64,000 bases of DNA from Pseudomonas sp. GM21 (GCF_000282215.1 NZ_AKJS01000067.1:16747-80746); one strand, 5' to 3'. Positions 18,134 to 28,848 are shown, counted from the first letter of the stretch. The notes: generated by a model from the sequence alone, not told the origin. Numbers and translations: made by a program.

Positions 18134-19153
18134 TCACTTCCTCGGGTCGAAGGCATCGCGAGCGGACTCGCCGATAAACACCAGCAAACTCAACATGATC
18201 GCCAGCACCGCAAACGCGCTGATGCCGAGCCAGGGCGCTTGCAGGTTGGATTTGCCCTGGGCCACCAGCTCACCCAGCGACGGCGCGCCGGGTGGCAAGC
18301 CGAAACCGAGGAAGTCCAGCGCGGTCAGGGTGCCGATCGCGCCGGTCAGGATGAACGGCATGAACGTCATGGTCGAGACCATGGCATTGGGCAGGATGTG
18401 GCGGAACATGATCGCACCGTTCTGCATCCCCAGCGCCCGCGCCGCACGCACGTATTCAAGGTTGCGCCCGCGCAGGAACTCGGCGCGCACCACGTCCACC
18501 AGGCTCATCCACGAAAACAGCAGCATGATACCCAGCAGCCACCAGAAGTTTGGCTGCACGAAGCTGGCCAGGATGATCAGCAGGTACAACACCGGCAAGC
18601 CGGACCAGATTTCCAGAAAACGCTGCCCGGCCAGGTCCACCCAGCCGCCATAGAAACCCTGCAAGGCTCCGGCAATCACACCAATGATCGAGCTGAGAAT
18701 GGTCAGGGTGAGGGCGAACAACACCGAAATCCGGAAGCCGTAAATCACCCGTGCCAGCACGTCGCGGCCCTGATCGTCGGTTCCGAGCAGGTTTTCCATC
18801 GACGGTGGCGCCGGGGCCGGGACTTTCAGGTCGTAGTTGATGCTTTGGTAACTGTAGGGAATCGGCGCCCACAGCACCCAGGCGTCCTTGGCCTTGAGCA
18901 GTTCGCGGATGTACGGGCTCTTGTAGTTGGCTTCCAGCGGGAATTCGCCGCCGAACGTGGTTTCCGGGTAGCGCTTGAGCGCCGGGAAGTACCAGCTGTT
19001 GTCGTAATGCACCGCCAGCGGTTTGTCGTTGGCGATCAGCTCGGCGCCAAGGCTCAGGCCGAACAACACCAGAAACAGCCACAGCGACCACCAGCCACGC
19101 TTGTTGGCCTTGAACAGTTCGAAACGGCGTCGATTGAGCGGGGACAGGTTCAT
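18134..19153 (-). CDS. nppC: Peptide ABC transporter permease (NppC/YejE)
   Basis: This 339-residue inner-membrane permease has an N-terminal leader helix, a large periplasmic segment (residues about 45-135) typical of YejE, then five helices with the EAA loop region. The start M-N-L-S-P-L-N-R-R-R at 19153 is chosen because it lies one base after nppB, while the longer reading frame overlaps nppB. It pairs with NppB to form the translocation pore. Confidence 0.92.
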   Translation of the reverse strand: MNLSPLNRRRFELFKANKRGWWSLWLFLVLFGLSLGAELIANDKPLAVHYDNSWYFPALKRYPETTFGGEFPLEANYKSPYIRELLKAKDAWVLWAPIPYSYQSINYDLKVPAPAPPSMENLLGTDDQGRDVLARVIYGFRISVLFALTLTILSSIIGVIAGALQGFYGGWVDLAGQRFLEIWSGLPVLYLLIILASFVQPNFWWLLGIMLLFSWMSLVDVVRAEFLRGRNLEYVRAARALGMQNGAIMFRHILPNAMVSTMTFMPFILTGAIGTLTALDFLGFGLPPGAPSLGELVAQGKSNLQAPWLGISAFAVLAIMLSLLVFIGESARDAFDPRK

Positions 19154-19154
19154 C

Positions 19155-20228
19155 TCAATGCTCCCGGCTTTCGAAGTCGATGCGCGGATCGACAAAGGTG
19201 TAGGTGAGGTCGCCGATCAGTTTCACCACCAGGCCCAGCAAGGTGAAGATAAACAGCGTGCCGAACACCACCGGGTAATCGCGGTTGATCGCCGCTTCAA
19301 AACTCATCAGACCGAGGCCGTCGAGGGAGAAAATCACTTCCACCAGCAACGACCCGGTAAAAAAGATCCCGATAAACGCTGACGGGAACCCGGCGATCAC
19401 CAGCAACATGGCGTTGCGGAACACATGGCCGTACAGCACGCGGTGACGGGTCAGGCCTTTGGCTTTGGCGGTGACCACGTACTGCTTGTTGATTTCATCG
19501 AGGAAGCTGTTTTTGGTCAGCAGGGTCATGGTCGCGAAGTTGCCGATGACCAGCGCCGTGACCGGCAAGGCCAGGTGCCAGAAGTAATCGAGGATTTTGC
19601 CGCCCATGCTCAGTTCGTCGAAATTGTTCGACGTCAGCCCGCGCAACGGGAACCAGTCAAAATAACTGCCACCGGCAAACACCACGATCAACAGGATCGC
19701 AAACAGGAACGCCGGGATCGCGTAGCCGACGATGATCGCCGAACTGGTCCAGACATCGAAGTGGCTACCGTGTCGCGTGGCTTTGGCGATCCCCAGCGGG
19801 ATCGACACCAGGTACATGATCAGCGTGCTCCACAACCCGAGGGAGATCGACACCGGCATCTTTTCCTTGATCAGGTCGATGACCTTGGCATCGCGAAAGA
19901 AGCTGTCGCCGAAATCCAGCGACGCATAGTTCTTGACCATGATCCACAAGCGTTCAGGCGCCGACTTGTCGAAGCCGTACATGTGCTCGATTTCCTTTAC
20001 CAGCGCCGGGTCCAGGCCCTGGGCGCCGCGATAGGCAGAGCCGGCCACCGACACTTCGGCACCGCCACCGGCAATGCGGCTGGTGGCGCCTTCGAAGCCT
20101 TCGAGCTTGGCGATCATCTGCTCTACCGGGCCGCCGGGAGCGGCCTGGATGATCACAAAGTTGATCAGCAAAATACCGAACAAGGTCGGAATGATCAGCA
20201 GCAGTCGCCGAAAAATATACGCCAGCAT
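19155..20228 (-). CDS. nppB: Peptide ABC transporter permease (NppB/YejB)
   Basis: The 357-residue DppB-type permease begins [16 protein letters not shown], the usual first helix of this class, and contains an inserted periplasmic stretch (about residues 45-100) characteristic of YejB. It lies four bases downstream of nppA2 and one base before nppC. Confidence 0.93.
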   Translation of the reverse strand: MLAYIFRRLLLIIPTLFGILLINFVIIQAAPGGPVEQMIAKLEGFEGATSRIAGGGAEVSVAGSAYRGAQGLDPALVKEIEHMYGFDKSAPERLWIMVKNYASLDFGDSFFRDAKVIDLIKEKMPVSISLGLWSTLIMYLVSIPLGIAKATRHGSHFDVWTSSAIIVGYAIPAFLFAILLIVVFAGGSYFDWFPLRGLTSNNFDELSMGGKILDYFWHLALPVTALVIGNFATMTLLTKNSFLDEINKQYVVTAKAKGLTRHRVLYGHVFRNAMLLVIAGFPSAFIGIFFTGSLLVEVIFSLDGLGLMSFEAAINRDYPVVFGTLFIFTLLGLVVKLIGDLTYTFVDPRIDFESREH

Positions 20229-20232
20229 CTGA

Positions 20233-22074
20233 TTACTCCGTGCCCGCAGGGGTGGCTTGCAGGATGGCTTCGACTTCTATCGCAGGTTTCGCGTCAGGCT
20301 TGATCCACCAGGTGTTTGTGCCGATGTCGTACAGCGGTGAGATTTTCGGATGGCCGATGTGGTTCCAGTACGCCACGCGCCAGGTCTTGATGTGCCAGTT
20401 GGGGATCACGTAATAACCCCATTGCAGCACGCGGTCCAGTGCACGGGCGTGCGCCACCAGGCTTTTGCGCGAATCGGCGTTGATCAGTTGCTCGACCAGT
20501 TGGTCCACCACCGGGTCTTTGAGGCCCATGGAATTGCGACTGCTAGGTTTGTCGGCGGCGGCGGACATCCAGAATTCGCGCTGTTCGTTACCAGGAGAAC
20601 TGGACTGCGGGAAGCTGCCGACGATCATGTCGAAGTCCCGTGAGCGCACGCGGTTGATGTACTGCGAAACGTCGACCCGGCGGATCACCAGGTCGATTCC
20701 CAGGTCGCTGAGATTACGCTTGAACGGCAGCAGCACCCGCTCGAATTCGGTCTGGGCCAACAGGAATTCGATGGTCACCGGTTTGCCGGTGGCATCGACC
20801 ATTTTGTCATCGACGATCCGCCAGCCGGCCTCTTGCAGCAGTTGATAGGCTTTGCGCTGGTGGTCGCGAATCATTCCGCTGGCATCGGTCACCGGGTTCT
20901 GGAACGCTTCGCTGAACACCTGCTCGGGGATCTTGCCCCGAAACGGATCGAGCACAGCCAGTTGATCGGCATCCGGCAAGCCGGTGGCGGCCATTTCCGA
21001 GTTCTCGAAATAGCTGCGGGTGCGCGCGTAAGCGCCGTTGAACAATTGCTTGTTGGTCCATTCAAAATCCAGCAGCAATGACAGGGCTTCACGCACACGC
21101 ACGTCCTGGAACAACGGGCGACGCAGGTTGTACACAAAACCCTGCATGCCGGTGGTGTTGCCGTTGGGGATCTGTTCCTTGATCAACCGGCCTTCGGTGA
21201 CGGCCGGGACGTTGTAGGCGTTGGCCCAGTTCTTGGCGGTCATCTCCAGCCAGTAATCGAACTGTCCGGCCTTGAATGCTTCGAGCGCCACGGTGTTGTC
21301 GCGGTAGTAATCAGTGGTCATCACATCAAAGTTGTAGAACCCGCGATTGACCGGCAAGTCCTTGCCCCAGTAATCCTTGACCCGCTCATAGCGAATCGAA
21401 CGTCCGGCCTTCACTTGACTGACTTTGTACGGGCCACTGCCCAGCGGCATCTCCAGGTTGCCCTTGTTGAAATCGCGGTCGGCCCACCAATGCTTGGGCA
21501 ACACCGGCAACTGGCCGAGGATCAGCGGCAACTCACGGTTGTTGTTGTGCTTGAACTTGAACAGCACGGTCAGCGGGTCTTCGGCGATCGCTTCCTCGAC
21601 GTCGTTGTAGTAAGCGCGGTAGAGCGGCGCGCCGTCCTTGGTCAGCATCTGGAAGCTGAACACCACGTCTTCGGCACGAATCGGATGGCCATCGTGGAAG
21701 CGCGCTTCAGGGCGCAGGTAGAAACGCACCCAGCTGTTGTCCGGGGCTTTCTCGATCTTGCCGGCCACCAGGCCATATTCGGTGAACGGTTCGTCCAGCC
21801 CTTGTCTGGCGAGGGTGTCGTAGATCATGCCGATGTCGTCGGCCGGTACGCCCTTGCTGATAAACGGATTGAGGCTGTCGAAGCCACCGAAACCTGCCTG
21901 ACGAAAGATCCCGCCCTTGGGCGCATCCGGGTTCACATAGTCGAAATGTTTAAAGTCCGCCGGGTACTTTGGCGGTTCGTTGTAGAGGGTCAAAGCGTGT
22001 TGCGGGGCGGCGCAGGCCACCCCGGCGAACAGCAGACCGCTGGCCTGCAAGAGCAGGGCGCGTACGGGTTTCAT
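20233..22074 (-). CDS. nppA2: Extracellular peptide-binding protein of the Npp/Yej system, second copy (NppA2)
   Basis: The 613-residue periplasmic protein has a signal peptide and the SBP_bac_5 fold of oligopeptide-binding proteins. ATG 22074 (M-K-P-V-R-A-L-L-L) is chosen because it overlaps the nppA1 stop by four bases (ATGA) and begins directly with the signal sequence. It shares many blocks with the upstream gene product, for example [11 protein letters not shown] and the R-F-H-D-G region, so the pair arose by tandem duplication. Confidence 0.92.
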   Translation of the reverse strand: MKPVRALLLQASGLLFAGVACAAPQHALTLYNEPPKYPADFKHFDYVNPDAPKGGIFRQAGFGGFDSLNPFISKGVPADDIGMIYDTLARQGLDEPFTEYGLVAGKIEKAPDNSWVRFYLRPEARFHDGHPIRAEDVVFSFQMLTKDGAPLYRAYYNDVEEAIAEDPLTVLFKFKHNNNRELPLILGQLPVLPKHWWADRDFNKGNLEMPLGSGPYKVSQVKAGRSIRYERVKDYWGKDLPVNRGFYNFDVMTTDYYRDNTVALEAFKAGQFDYWLEMTAKNWANAYNVPAVTEGRLIKEQIPNGNTTGMQGFVYNLRRPLFQDVRVREALSLLLDFEWTNKQLFNGAYARTRSYFENSEMAATGLPDADQLAVLDPFRGKIPEQVFSEAFQNPVTDASGMIRDHQRKAYQLLQEAGWRIVDDKMVDATGKPVTIEFLLAQTEFERVLLPFKRNLSDLGIDLVIRRVDVSQYINRVRSRDFDMIVGSFPQSSSPGNEQREFWMSAAADKPSSRNSMGLKDPVVDQLVEQLINADSRKSLVAHARALDRVLQWGYYVIPNWHIKTWRVAYWNHIGHPKISPLYDIGTNTWWIKPDAKPAIEVEAILQATPAGTE

Positions 22075-23903
22075 CGATCTTTCTCCGAAGACTTCAGCCA
22101 CCATGCGCTCAGGCCCAGGGTGTAGGGCGGCGTGGTGACAAAGGCCAACCGGTTACGGTAAGCCAGGCGGTGATAATTGAGGTACCAGTTGGGAATGCTG
22201 TAGTGCTGCCACAACAACACACGGTCGAGGGCTTTGCCCGCGGCGACTTGTTCGTCGCGGCTCTGGGCGGCGAGCAGTTGTTCGAGCAAATGGTCGACCA
22301 CCGGGTTGGCGATACCGGCGTAGTTTTTACTGCCCTTGATCCCGACCTGGCTGGAATGAAAATACTGCCACTGCTCCAGACCCGGGCTGAGGGTCTGGTT
22401 GAGGGTCATCAAAATCATGTCGAAGTCGAACTGATCGAGGCGCTGTTTGTACTGGGCGCGGTCGACGGTGCGCAGTCGCGCGTCGATTCCAATGCTGGCG
22501 AGGTTCTCGACGTAGGGCTGGAGGATACGCTCCAGGTTCGGGTTGACCAGCAGGATCTCGAATCGCAGCGGTTGCCCGACAGCGTTCTGCACACGCTGGC
22601 CATTGAGCTTCCAGCCCGCCTCGGCGAGCAGTGCCAGGGATTTTCGCAGGGTTTCCCTTGGAATGCCGCGGCCATCGGTTTGCGGCAGGCTGAAGGGCTC
22701 GGTGAAGAGTTTGGCGGGCAACTGTTCGCGGTACGGCTTGAGCATCAGCCACTCATGACCGACCGGCAGGCCGGTGGCAGAGAATTCACTGTTGGGGTAG
22801 TAACTCAGGGTGCGCTTGTAGGCGCCACTGAAAAGCGTGCGGTTGGTCCACTCGAAGTCAAACATCAGTCCCAGGGCTTCGCGGACTTTGGCCTCGGCAA
22901 AGGTCGGGCGCCGGGTGTTCATGAACAGCCCCTGACTCTGAGTCGGAATCTGATGCGCGATCTGCGCCTTGATCACGTCGCCGCGGCGGACCGCCGGGAA
23001 GTTGTAGCCGTTTTGCCAATTCTTGGCTTGATGCTCGATGTAAACGTCGAACTCGCCGGCCTTGAACGCCTCGAAGGCGACATCGCTGTCACGGTAAAAC
23101 TCGACCTCCATGCGATCAACGTTGTACTTGCCGCGATTGACCGGCAGATCTTTGCCCCAGTAGTCCTTGACCCGCTCAAACACAATTTGCCGCCCGGGCG
23201 TCACCGAGGTGATGCGATACGGCCCGCTGCCCAAGGGAGGCTCGAAGGTGGTTGCCTTGAAGTCGCGACCTTTCCAGTAACGCGCAGACATGACCGGCAA
23301 TTCGCCCAGGCGCAGGATCAATAGCGGATTGCCGGCGCGCTTGAAAACGAATCGAACGCGATGGGGGTTGAGAATATCGACCCGCGCGACTTCCTGAAGA
23401 TTGGTGCGGTACTGCGGATGACCTTCCTTGAGCAGCCGGCGGTAGGAGAACGCGACGTCGCGCGCAGTAATCGGCGAGCCATCGTGGAACCGCGCTTCGG
23501 GGCGCAGGTTGAACACCACCCAACTACGATCCTCGCTGTATTCCACCGACTGGGCGATCAGGCCATAACTGGAGGTAGGCTCGTCACCGGATGGCGCGTA
23601 CTGGCCGGTGCCGACCATCAGCGGCTCATTCAACTCATTGATCCCGTATTGCAGGAAATTGGCCGTAGAGACCGGGCTTGAGCCTTTGAAGGTATAAGGA
23701 TTGAGCGTATCGAAGGTGCCAAACGCCATCACCCGCAACGTGCCGCCCTTGGGCGCTTGCGGGTTGACCCAGTCGAAATGGGTAAATCGGGCCGGGTACT
23801 TGAGCGTGCCGAACTGCGCATAACCATGGCTTTCGCTGATCGTCGCACTTGCGGGAGAGCTCAAGGCCAGGCTGATCAGGAGCAGAATGAGGGGGCGCTT
23901 CAA
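22071..23903 (-). CDS. nppA1: Extracellular peptide-binding protein of the Npp/Yej system, first copy (NppA1)
   Basis: The 610-residue periplasmic binding protein starts with a signal peptide (M-K-R-P-L-I-L-L-L-I, cleavage near P-A-S-A) and belongs to SBP_bac_5. It is the first gene of the operon nppA1-A2-B-C-D. Presence of two binding proteins suggests a wider peptide range than a single YejA. The upstream 190 bases hold the promoter region, a half REP (24011-24042) and the mltD terminator. Confidence 0.92.
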   Translation of the reverse strand: MKRPLILLLISLALSSPASATISESHGYAQFGTLKYPARFTHFDWVNPQAPKGGTLRVMAFGTFDTLNPYTFKGSSPVSTANFLQYGINELNEPLMVGTGQYAPSGDEPTSSYGLIAQSVEYSEDRSWVVFNLRPEARFHDGSPITARDVAFSYRRLLKEGHPQYRTNLQEVARVDILNPHRVRFVFKRAGNPLLILRLGELPVMSARYWKGRDFKATTFEPPLGSGPYRITSVTPGRQIVFERVKDYWGKDLPVNRGKYNVDRMEVEFYRDSDVAFEAFKAGEFDVYIEHQAKNWQNGYNFPAVRRGDVIKAQIAHQIPTQSQGLFMNTRRPTFAEAKVREALGLMFDFEWTNRTLFSGAYKRTLSYYPNSEFSATGLPVGHEWLMLKPYREQLPAKLFTEPFSLPQTDGRGIPRETLRKSLALLAEAGWKLNGQRVQNAVGQPLRFEILLVNPNLERILQPYVENLASIGIDARLRTVDRAQYKQRLDQFDFDMILMTLNQTLSPGLEQWQYFHSSQVGIKGSKNYAGIANPVVDHLLEQLLAAQSRDEQVAAGKALDRVLLWQHYSIPNWYLNYHRLAYRNRLAFVTTPPYTLGLSAWWLKSSEKDR

Positions 23904-24010
23904 GTCAGGGATCCGATCCAGGTGGCTTGGGCTAAGTGGTCCGTACAGTAACAGCTTGTATCGACAGGAAAAAGACAGGGGGTTAATGGGCCGTTAATTG
24001 ATCTTGCGCG

Positions 24011-24042
24011 GACCGGCCGACGCAGGCTTCGCCAGCTGCTAC
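24011..24042. repeat. Solitary half REP, GTAGCAGCTG family
   Basis: The sequence GACGCAGGCTTCGCCAGCTGCTAC-like right arm is present without its left partner, between nppA1 and mltD. It matches the right arm of the REPIN at 7066-7195. Confidence 0.75.
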
Positions 24043-24063
24043 ATGGGTTTTGGCAAGCTTCAG

Positions 24064-24097
24064 GCGAAAAAAACCCCTGATATCAGGGGTTCTTTTT
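24064..24097. terminator. Rho-independent terminator of mltD
   Basis: AACCCCTG (24072-24079) and CAGGGGTT (24084-24091) pair around ATAT, with an A-run on the left (U-run for the minus-strand transcript) and a T-run on the right, so it can act in both directions. It overlaps the last bases of mltD. Confidence 0.85.
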
Positions 24098-25550
24098 AAT
24101 GTGGCGAAGATACCTTCAGCACCTGTCCAGGCTTGAGCGCCTTGCCGACACGGGGGTTCCAGCGCTTGAGATGCTGCATCTCGACATTGAAGCGTTTGGC
24201 AACGATGTATAACGAGTCGCCTTGCTGCACCTTGTATTGAGTCTGGGAATTCTTTTTGCCGGTCTTGCCAGTTTTGCTGTTTGAGGCGACGACCGTATTG
24301 ACGCGACCACTGCTGCGCTTGGCGGTATCGCGCATCACCAGTGTCTGACCCGCCTTGAGATTCTTGCCCGACAGCTTGTTCCAGCGTTGCAGATCTTTGA
24401 CGGCGACGTTGTTGGCCTTGGCGATGGTGGCAAGGCTGTCGCCGCGCTTGACGCGGTAGGTGCGCTTGGCGCTGGCGACTTGAGAAACATCTGCGTTGTC
24501 GAAGACAGGTCTGAGTGGCTTCTTGCTTATCAGCTCTTCCGGACGCATGGTGGACAGGCTGGTGGTCAGCAACTGCGCCTTGGACGTGGGCACCAGCAAA
24601 TGCTGTGGGCCGTCGAGAGTGGTGCGTTGTTTGAACGCCGGGTTGAGCTGGAACAGTTCGTCTTCGTCGATGTTGGCCACCGCGGCAACCGTGGACAGGT
24701 CCATGCGCTGGTTGATTTCGACGACCTTGAAGTACGGTTCGTTGGCGATCGGGCTGAGGTTTACACCGTAGGCTTCGGGTGCCAGTACCACTTGCGACAA
24801 GGCCAGCAGCTTGGGCACGTAGGCCTGGGTTTCCGAGGGCAGTGACAGGTTCCAGTAATCGGTCGGCAGGCCGAGTCTTTCGTTGCGCTCGATAGCGCGG
24901 CTGACCGTGCCTTCGCCGGCGTTGTAGGCGGCGAGGGCGAGCATCCAGTCACCGTTGAACATGTCGTGCAGGCGGCTCAGGTAATCCAGGGCCGCCGTGG
25001 TCGAAGCCGTAATGTCGCGTCGGCCATCATAGGCATGGGTCTGGCGCAGGTTGTAGTAGCGGCCGGTGGAGGGGATGAATTGCCAAAGACCCACCGCGTG
25101 AGCCCGGGAATAGGCCATCGGGTTGTAGGCACTTTCAATCACCGGCAGCAACGCCAGTTCAAGCGGCATGTTGCGTGCTTCAAGGCGTTCGATGATGTAG
25201 TGAATGTACAGGCTGCCGCGCTCGCCGGCGTTTTCGAGGAAGGACGGGTTACTGGCGAACCACAGCCGCTGCTGCTCGATACGCGGGTTGACGCCCAGGC
25301 CATCCTGCAACTGGAAGCCCAGGCGCATGCGCTCCCAGACGTCCTGTGCGGCCAGCGGGCTTGGTTTTTCGCTGAGCCAAATGGGTGGCTGTTTGGCGCG
25401 GGCGGCGATTTTCGGGGTGTGTGTCGCGTCGGTCTGCGGCACATGGCTGGAACAACCCGCCAGAGTGGCGGACACAGCCACCGCTATGGCTTGAGCCAGG
25501 CGGGTCAATGCGTCTGTATTGATGACTTTGCTAATAGATGACGACATTGG
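24096..25550 (-). CDS. mltD: Membrane-bound lytic murein transglycosylase D
   Basis: MltD cleaves peptidoglycan glycan strands in the periplasm. The 484 residues carry a lipoprotein signal with lipobox L-A-G-C (cysteine near residue 32), an SLT domain (catalytic glutamate in E-S-A-Y-N-P, then G-L-W-Q-F-I-P-S-T-G-R) and two C-terminal LysM domains (T-Y-R-V-K-R-G-D-S-L and Y-K-V-Q-Q-G-D-S-L). Start 25550 is chosen so that the signal is N-terminal. It is divergent from nothing close and is followed by a terminator. Confidence 0.93.
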   Translation of the reverse strand, partial: PMSSSISKVINTDALTRLAQAIAVAVSATLAGCSSHVPQTDATHTPKIAARAKQPPIWLSEKPSPLAAQDVWERMRLGFQLQDGLGVNPRIEQQRLWFASNPSFLENAGERGSLYIHYIIERLEARNMPLELALLPVIESAYNPMAYSRAHAVGLWQFIPSTGRYYNLRQTHAYDGRRDITASTTAALDYLSRLHDMFNGDWMLALAAYNAGEGTVSRAIERNERLGLPTDYWNLSLPSETQAYVPKLLALSQVVLAPEAYGVNLSPIANEPYFKVVEINQRMDLSTVAAVANIDEDELFQLNPAFKQRTTLDGPQHLLVPTSKAQLLTTSLSTMRPEELISKKPLRPVFDNADVSQVASAKRTYRVKRGDSLATIAKANNVAVKDLQRWNKLSGKNLKAGQTLVMRDTAKRSSGRVNTVVASNSKTGKTGKKNSQTQYKVQQGDSLYIVAKRFNVEMQHLKRWNPRVGKALKPGQVLKVSSPH

Positions 25551-25646
25551 CTGGAAGTAAGTTCCGGGCAAAAATGTCGGTCGATTCTAGAAAGCGCACC
25601 CCCTGCGGTCAACCATTCAGTATTTTCATTACAAAATGAAGATCGC

Positions 25647-26414
25647 TTAGAACGTATCTTTCCAAGCTCTCAAAGCCGAAAAAACCTTACTCGGTGCCCG
25701 GTTATCGGGGCCATTCCGTTCGTCCACTTTTTCTTTAACAGATGTTTCAGAAACACGTAAAAACGGGTTGGTGAGCGTTTCCAGGGCCAGCGTCGAAGGC
25801 AACGTCATGATCCCGGCTTCACGTTGCTGCGTCACTTTGGCCAGGCGAGCGGCGATGTCTTGATTATCGGGCTCCACTGCCGCAGCAAATTTCAGGTTGC
25901 TCAAGGTGTATTCGTGGGTGCAATACACCAGCGTGTCTTCCGGCAAGGCGGCCAGGCGTGTCAGTGAGGTGTGCATCTGTTCAGGCGTGCCTTCGAACAA
26001 CCGTCCGCAACCGGCAGCAAACAGGGTGTCACCGCAAAACAACAGACCATGATGGTAATAGGCAATGTGCCCCAGGGTATGGCCGGGGACGGCGTAAACA
26101 TCGAAGTCCCAGCCCAGTACGCTGGCGCGGTCGTTGTCTTTGAGCGCCACGTCCCGGCCCGGGATGTTCTCGCTGGCGGGGCCATAAACTTTTGCGTTTG
26201 TCGCTTTTTTCAGTAACTCGACGCCACCGACATGGTCATGGTGGTGATGAGTGATCAGAATATCGCTCAATACCCAACCCGGATGCGCCGCAAGCCAGGC
26301 CTGTACGGGGGCGGCATCACCCGGATCGACCACGGCGCAGCGCTGGGTGCGGTGGTCTTGTAACAACCAGATGTAGTTGTCGGTGAAGGCGGGCAGGGCA
26401 CTGATCTGTATCAT
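25647..26414 (-). CDS. gloB: Hydroxyacylglutathione hydrolase (glyoxalase II)
   Basis: GloB hydrolyses S-lactoylglutathione to lactate and glutathione, the second step of methylglyoxal detoxification. The 255 residues begin [16 protein letters not shown], the family N-terminus, which fixes the start at 26414. The binuclear metal motif is [10 protein letters not shown]. Length fits the family. It is divergent from the methyltransferase gene, sharing a 65-base promoter region. Confidence 0.95.
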   Translation of the reverse strand: MIQISALPAFTDNYIWLLQDHRTQRCAVVDPGDAAPVQAWLAAHPGWVLSDILITHHHHDHVGGVELLKKATNAKVYGPASENIPGRDVALKDNDRASVLGWDFDVYAVPGHTLGHIAYYHHGLLFCGDTLFAAGCGRLFEGTPEQMHTSLTRLAALPEDTLVYCTHEYTLSNLKFAAAVEPDNQDIAARLAKVTQQREAGIMTLPSTLALETLTNPFLRVSETSVKEKVDERNGPDNRAPSKVFSALRAWKDTF

Positions 26415-26479
26415 CGTCGGATTCGCCAAGCGGAAAACAATGGCGCATCTTAGAACTTCCTGGCGCGTTGGAGAATGCA

Positions 26480-27238
26480 ATGACCGATAAAGCGTTCGCT
26501 CAGGCTGATCCCGAGTGGCTGACATTGATCAGCGCGGCCCGTGAATGGCTGTCCGGCCCTATCGGACAATTTTTGCTGGATGAAGAACGACGCATGCTCG
26601 AAGACGAGTTGGGGCGTTTCTTCGGCGGTTATCTGGTGCATTACGGTCCGTCGGCCCAGACGCCGCCGTCGGCTCCCCAGGTGCAGCGCAATGTGCGGCT
26701 CGGTGCGCCGTTGCCTGGCGTCGAAATCGTTTGTGAAGAACAAGCCTGGCCGTTGAGCGAGCACGCCGCAGACGTGGTGGTGTTGCAGCATGGGCTGGAT
26801 TTCTGCCTGTCGCCCCATGGTTTGCTGCGTGAAGCGGCGAGCAGCGTGCGCCCCGGCGGGCATTTGCTGATCATCGGTATCAATCCGTGGAGCACGTGGG
26901 GCCTGCGCCATGTGTTCGCCCATGACGCCATGCGCAAGGCACGTTGTATCTCACCGTCGCGCGTCGCCGACTGGCTCAACCTGCTGGGTTTCGCGCTGGA
27001 GAAACGCCGCTTCGGGTGCTATCGTCCGCCGCTTGCGTCACCCGCCTGGCAGGCTCGTCTGGCCGGTTGGGAGCGCAAGGCTGGTGACTGGCAATTGTCG
27101 GGCGGCGGCTTCTATTTATTGGTGGCCCGCAAGATTGTGGTGGGCCTGCGCCCACTTCGTCAGGAACGGCGCGAACCGATGGGCAAGCTGATTCCCTTGC
27201 CGATGGCCAAGGTCAATCGTCGCCGCATCGAACCGTAA
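26480..27238 (+). CDS. Class I SAM-dependent methyltransferase (PA1814-like)
   Basis: The 252-residue protein has a Methyltransf_11-like core, with [11 protein letters not shown] as motif II region and [13 protein letters not shown] as motif III. The N-terminal glycine loop is weak. It lies between gloB and rnhA as in other pseudomonads. Target unknown. The ATG at 26480 follows GGAGAATGCA, and the in-frame ATG four codons upstream lacks a better site. Confidence 0.85.
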   Translation: MTDKAFAQADPEWLTLISAAREWLSGPIGQFLLDEERRMLEDELGRFFGGYLVHYGPSAQTPPSAPQVQRNVRLGAPLPGVEIVCEEQAWPLSEHAADVVVLQHGLDFCLSPHGLLREAASSVRPGGHLLIIGINPWSTWGLRHVFAHDAMRKARCISPSRVADWLNLLGFALEKRRFGCYRPPLASPAWQARLAGWERKAGDWQLSGGGFYLLVARKIVVGLRPLRQERREPMGKLIPLPMAKVNRRRIEP

Positions 27239-27329
27239 TACCTTTTTATTTTCCCGGTCGGGTCAGCCCCGGCCTCGGGCATCGTCGATCACGGATCGTC
27301 GAGCCACCGCATTTTCTGGATAGATTGGC

Positions 27330-27782
27330 ATGAGCGATAGCGTAGAACTCTTTACCGATGGTGCCTGCAAAGGCAACCCTGGCCCGGGTGGCTGGGGTGC
27401 ACTGCTGGTGTGCAAAGGCGTGGAAAAGGAACTGTGGGGCGGCGAAGCCAACACCACCAACAACCGCATGGAGCTGATGGGCGCGATTCGTGGCCTCGAA
27501 GAGCTCAAGCGTTCGTGCGACGTGCTGCTGGTAACCGACTCCCAGTACGTGATGAAAGGCATCAACGAATGGATGGACAACTGGAAGAAGCGCGGCTGGA
27601 AAACCGCTGCGAAGGAACCGGTTAAAAATGCTGATTTGTGGAAGTTGCTGGATGAGCAGGTCAATCGCCACAACGTCACCTGGAAATGGGTGCGTGGGCA
27701 CATTGGTCACCACGGTAACGAACGAGCGGACCAGCTGGCCAACAGGGGGGTGGATGAGGTGCGTGGGTTCAAACAGGCATAA
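27330..27782 (+). CDS. rnhA: Ribonuclease HI
   Basis: RnhA degrades RNA in RNA-DNA hybrids. The 150-residue protein shows [16 protein letters not shown] at the start (catalytic aspartate near residue 9), glutamate in R-M-E-L-M-G, aspartate in T-D-S-Q-Y-V and the C-terminal G-N-E-R-A-D. All catalytic residues are present. It is followed by dnaQ in the same direction, as in many proteobacteria. Confidence 0.96.
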   Translation: MSDSVELFTDGACKGNPGPGGWGALLVCKGVEKELWGGEANTTNNRMELMGAIRGLEELKRSCDVLLVTDSQYVMKGINEWMDNWKKRGWKTAAKEPVKNADLWKLLDEQVNRHNVTWKWVRGHIGHHGNERADQLANRGVDEVRGFKQA

Positions 27783-27800
27783 ATCACACACTGATCGTTC

Positions 27801-27846
27801 CCTGTGGGAGCGGCGGTGCGACGATTCGACTTGTCCGCGATGGCCG
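27801..27846 (+). repeat. Single degenerate REP-like element between rnhA and dnaQ
   Basis: CTGTGGGAGCGGCGGTGCGA followed by a short palindromic stretch resembles one arm of the GTGGGAGC-type repeats seen at 47518, 48446 and 51819, but no inverted partner is present. Confidence 0.5.
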
Positions 27847-27929
27847 CGCCCCGGTCTATCTGAAACACCCCGGCGAGCGTGTTAACATCGCCGCTTTTGC
27901 ACGAATGTCCCGTTGAGAGCTGAGCACTG

Positions 27930-28688
27930 ATGGCCACCAGATCCGTTGTACTCGATACCGAAACCACCGGCATGCCGGTGACCGACGGCCACCGGATTAT
28001 TGAAATCGGTTGTGTCGAGTTGATCGGTCGGCGCCTGACCGGCCGGCATTTTCACGTTTACCTGCAACCGGATCGCGAGAGCGACGAAGGCGCCATTGGC
28101 GTCCACGGCATCACCAACGAATTTCTGGTAGGTAAACCGCGCTTCACCGAAGTGGCCGATGAGTTCTTCGAGTTCATCAAGGGCGCGCAACTGATCATCC
28201 ATAACGCGGCGTTCGACGTTGGTTTCATCAACAACGAATTCGCCCTGATGGGCCAGCACGATCGTGCGGACATCACGCAACACTGCTCGATCCTCGACAC
28301 CTTGATGATGGCCCGGGAACGTCACCCGGGGCAGCGCAACAGTCTCGACGCCTTGTGCAAACGTTATGGCGTCGACAACTCGGGTCGTGAACTGCACGGC
28401 GCCTTGCTCGACTCCGAGATTCTCGCCGACGTCTACCTGACCATGACTGGCGGCCAGACCAGCCTGTCGCTGGCGGGTAACGCGTCCGACGGTAATGGCT
28501 CCGGCGAAGGTGCGGACAACTCCGCCACCGAAATCCGCCGCTTGCCGGCCGACCGCACACGCGCCCGCATCATCCGCGCCAGCGAAGATGACCTGGCCCA
28601 GCACGTGGCGCGTCTTGAAGCCATCGCCAAGGCCGCTGGCGCCCCGTCGCTGTGGCAGCAACTGGCGGATGCCAAAGCACAGGCGTAG
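27930..28688 (+). CDS. dnaQ: DNA polymerase III epsilon subunit (proofreading exonuclease)
   Basis: DnaQ is the 3'-5' proofreading exonuclease of the replicative polymerase. The 252 residues begin with R-S-V-V-L-D-T-E-T-T-G (Exo I), followed by the Exo II region H-N-A-A-F-D and the Exo III histidine/aspartate region H-G-A-L-L-D-S-E-I-L-A. The C-terminal polymerase-tethering segment is present. The TAG stop codon lies inside the GTAG head of a REP (28685), so the repeat abuts or has replaced the native end of the gene. Confidence 0.96.
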   Translation: MATRSVVLDTETTGMPVTDGHRIIEIGCVELIGRRLTGRHFHVYLQPDRESDEGAIGVHGITNEFLVGKPRFTEVADEFFEFIKGAQLIIHNAAFDVGFINNEFALMGQHDRADITQHCSILDTLMMARERHPGQRNSLDALCKRYGVDNSGRELHGALLDSEILADVYLTMTGGQTSLSLAGNASDGNGSGEGADNSATEIRRLPADRTRARIIRASEDDLAQHVARLEAIAKAAGAPSLWQQLADAKAQA

Positions 28689-28848
28689 CAGCTGCCGAGC
28701 CTGTAGCAGCTGACGAGCCGCGCGAGGCTGCGTTCGGCTGCGAAGCAGTCGTAAAACCTGAATGCGCGATGTTCTGTAAAACCGCGGGGTTTGATTTCAC
28801 GACTGCTTCGCAGCCGGACGCAGCCTCGCGGTGCTCGGCAGCTGCTAC
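28685..28848. repeat. REPIN, GTAGCAGCTG family, copy 3, overlapping the dnaQ stop codon
   Basis: A truncated head (GTAGCAGCTGCCGAGCCT at 28685) is followed by a complete REPIN from 28703 to 28848 with inverted arms. The first GTAG contains the dnaQ stop. The remaining 136 bases to the ldcA start hold a short imperfect palindrome (ACCCTCTACCCTGAGGGT) and no gene. Confidence 0.85.
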
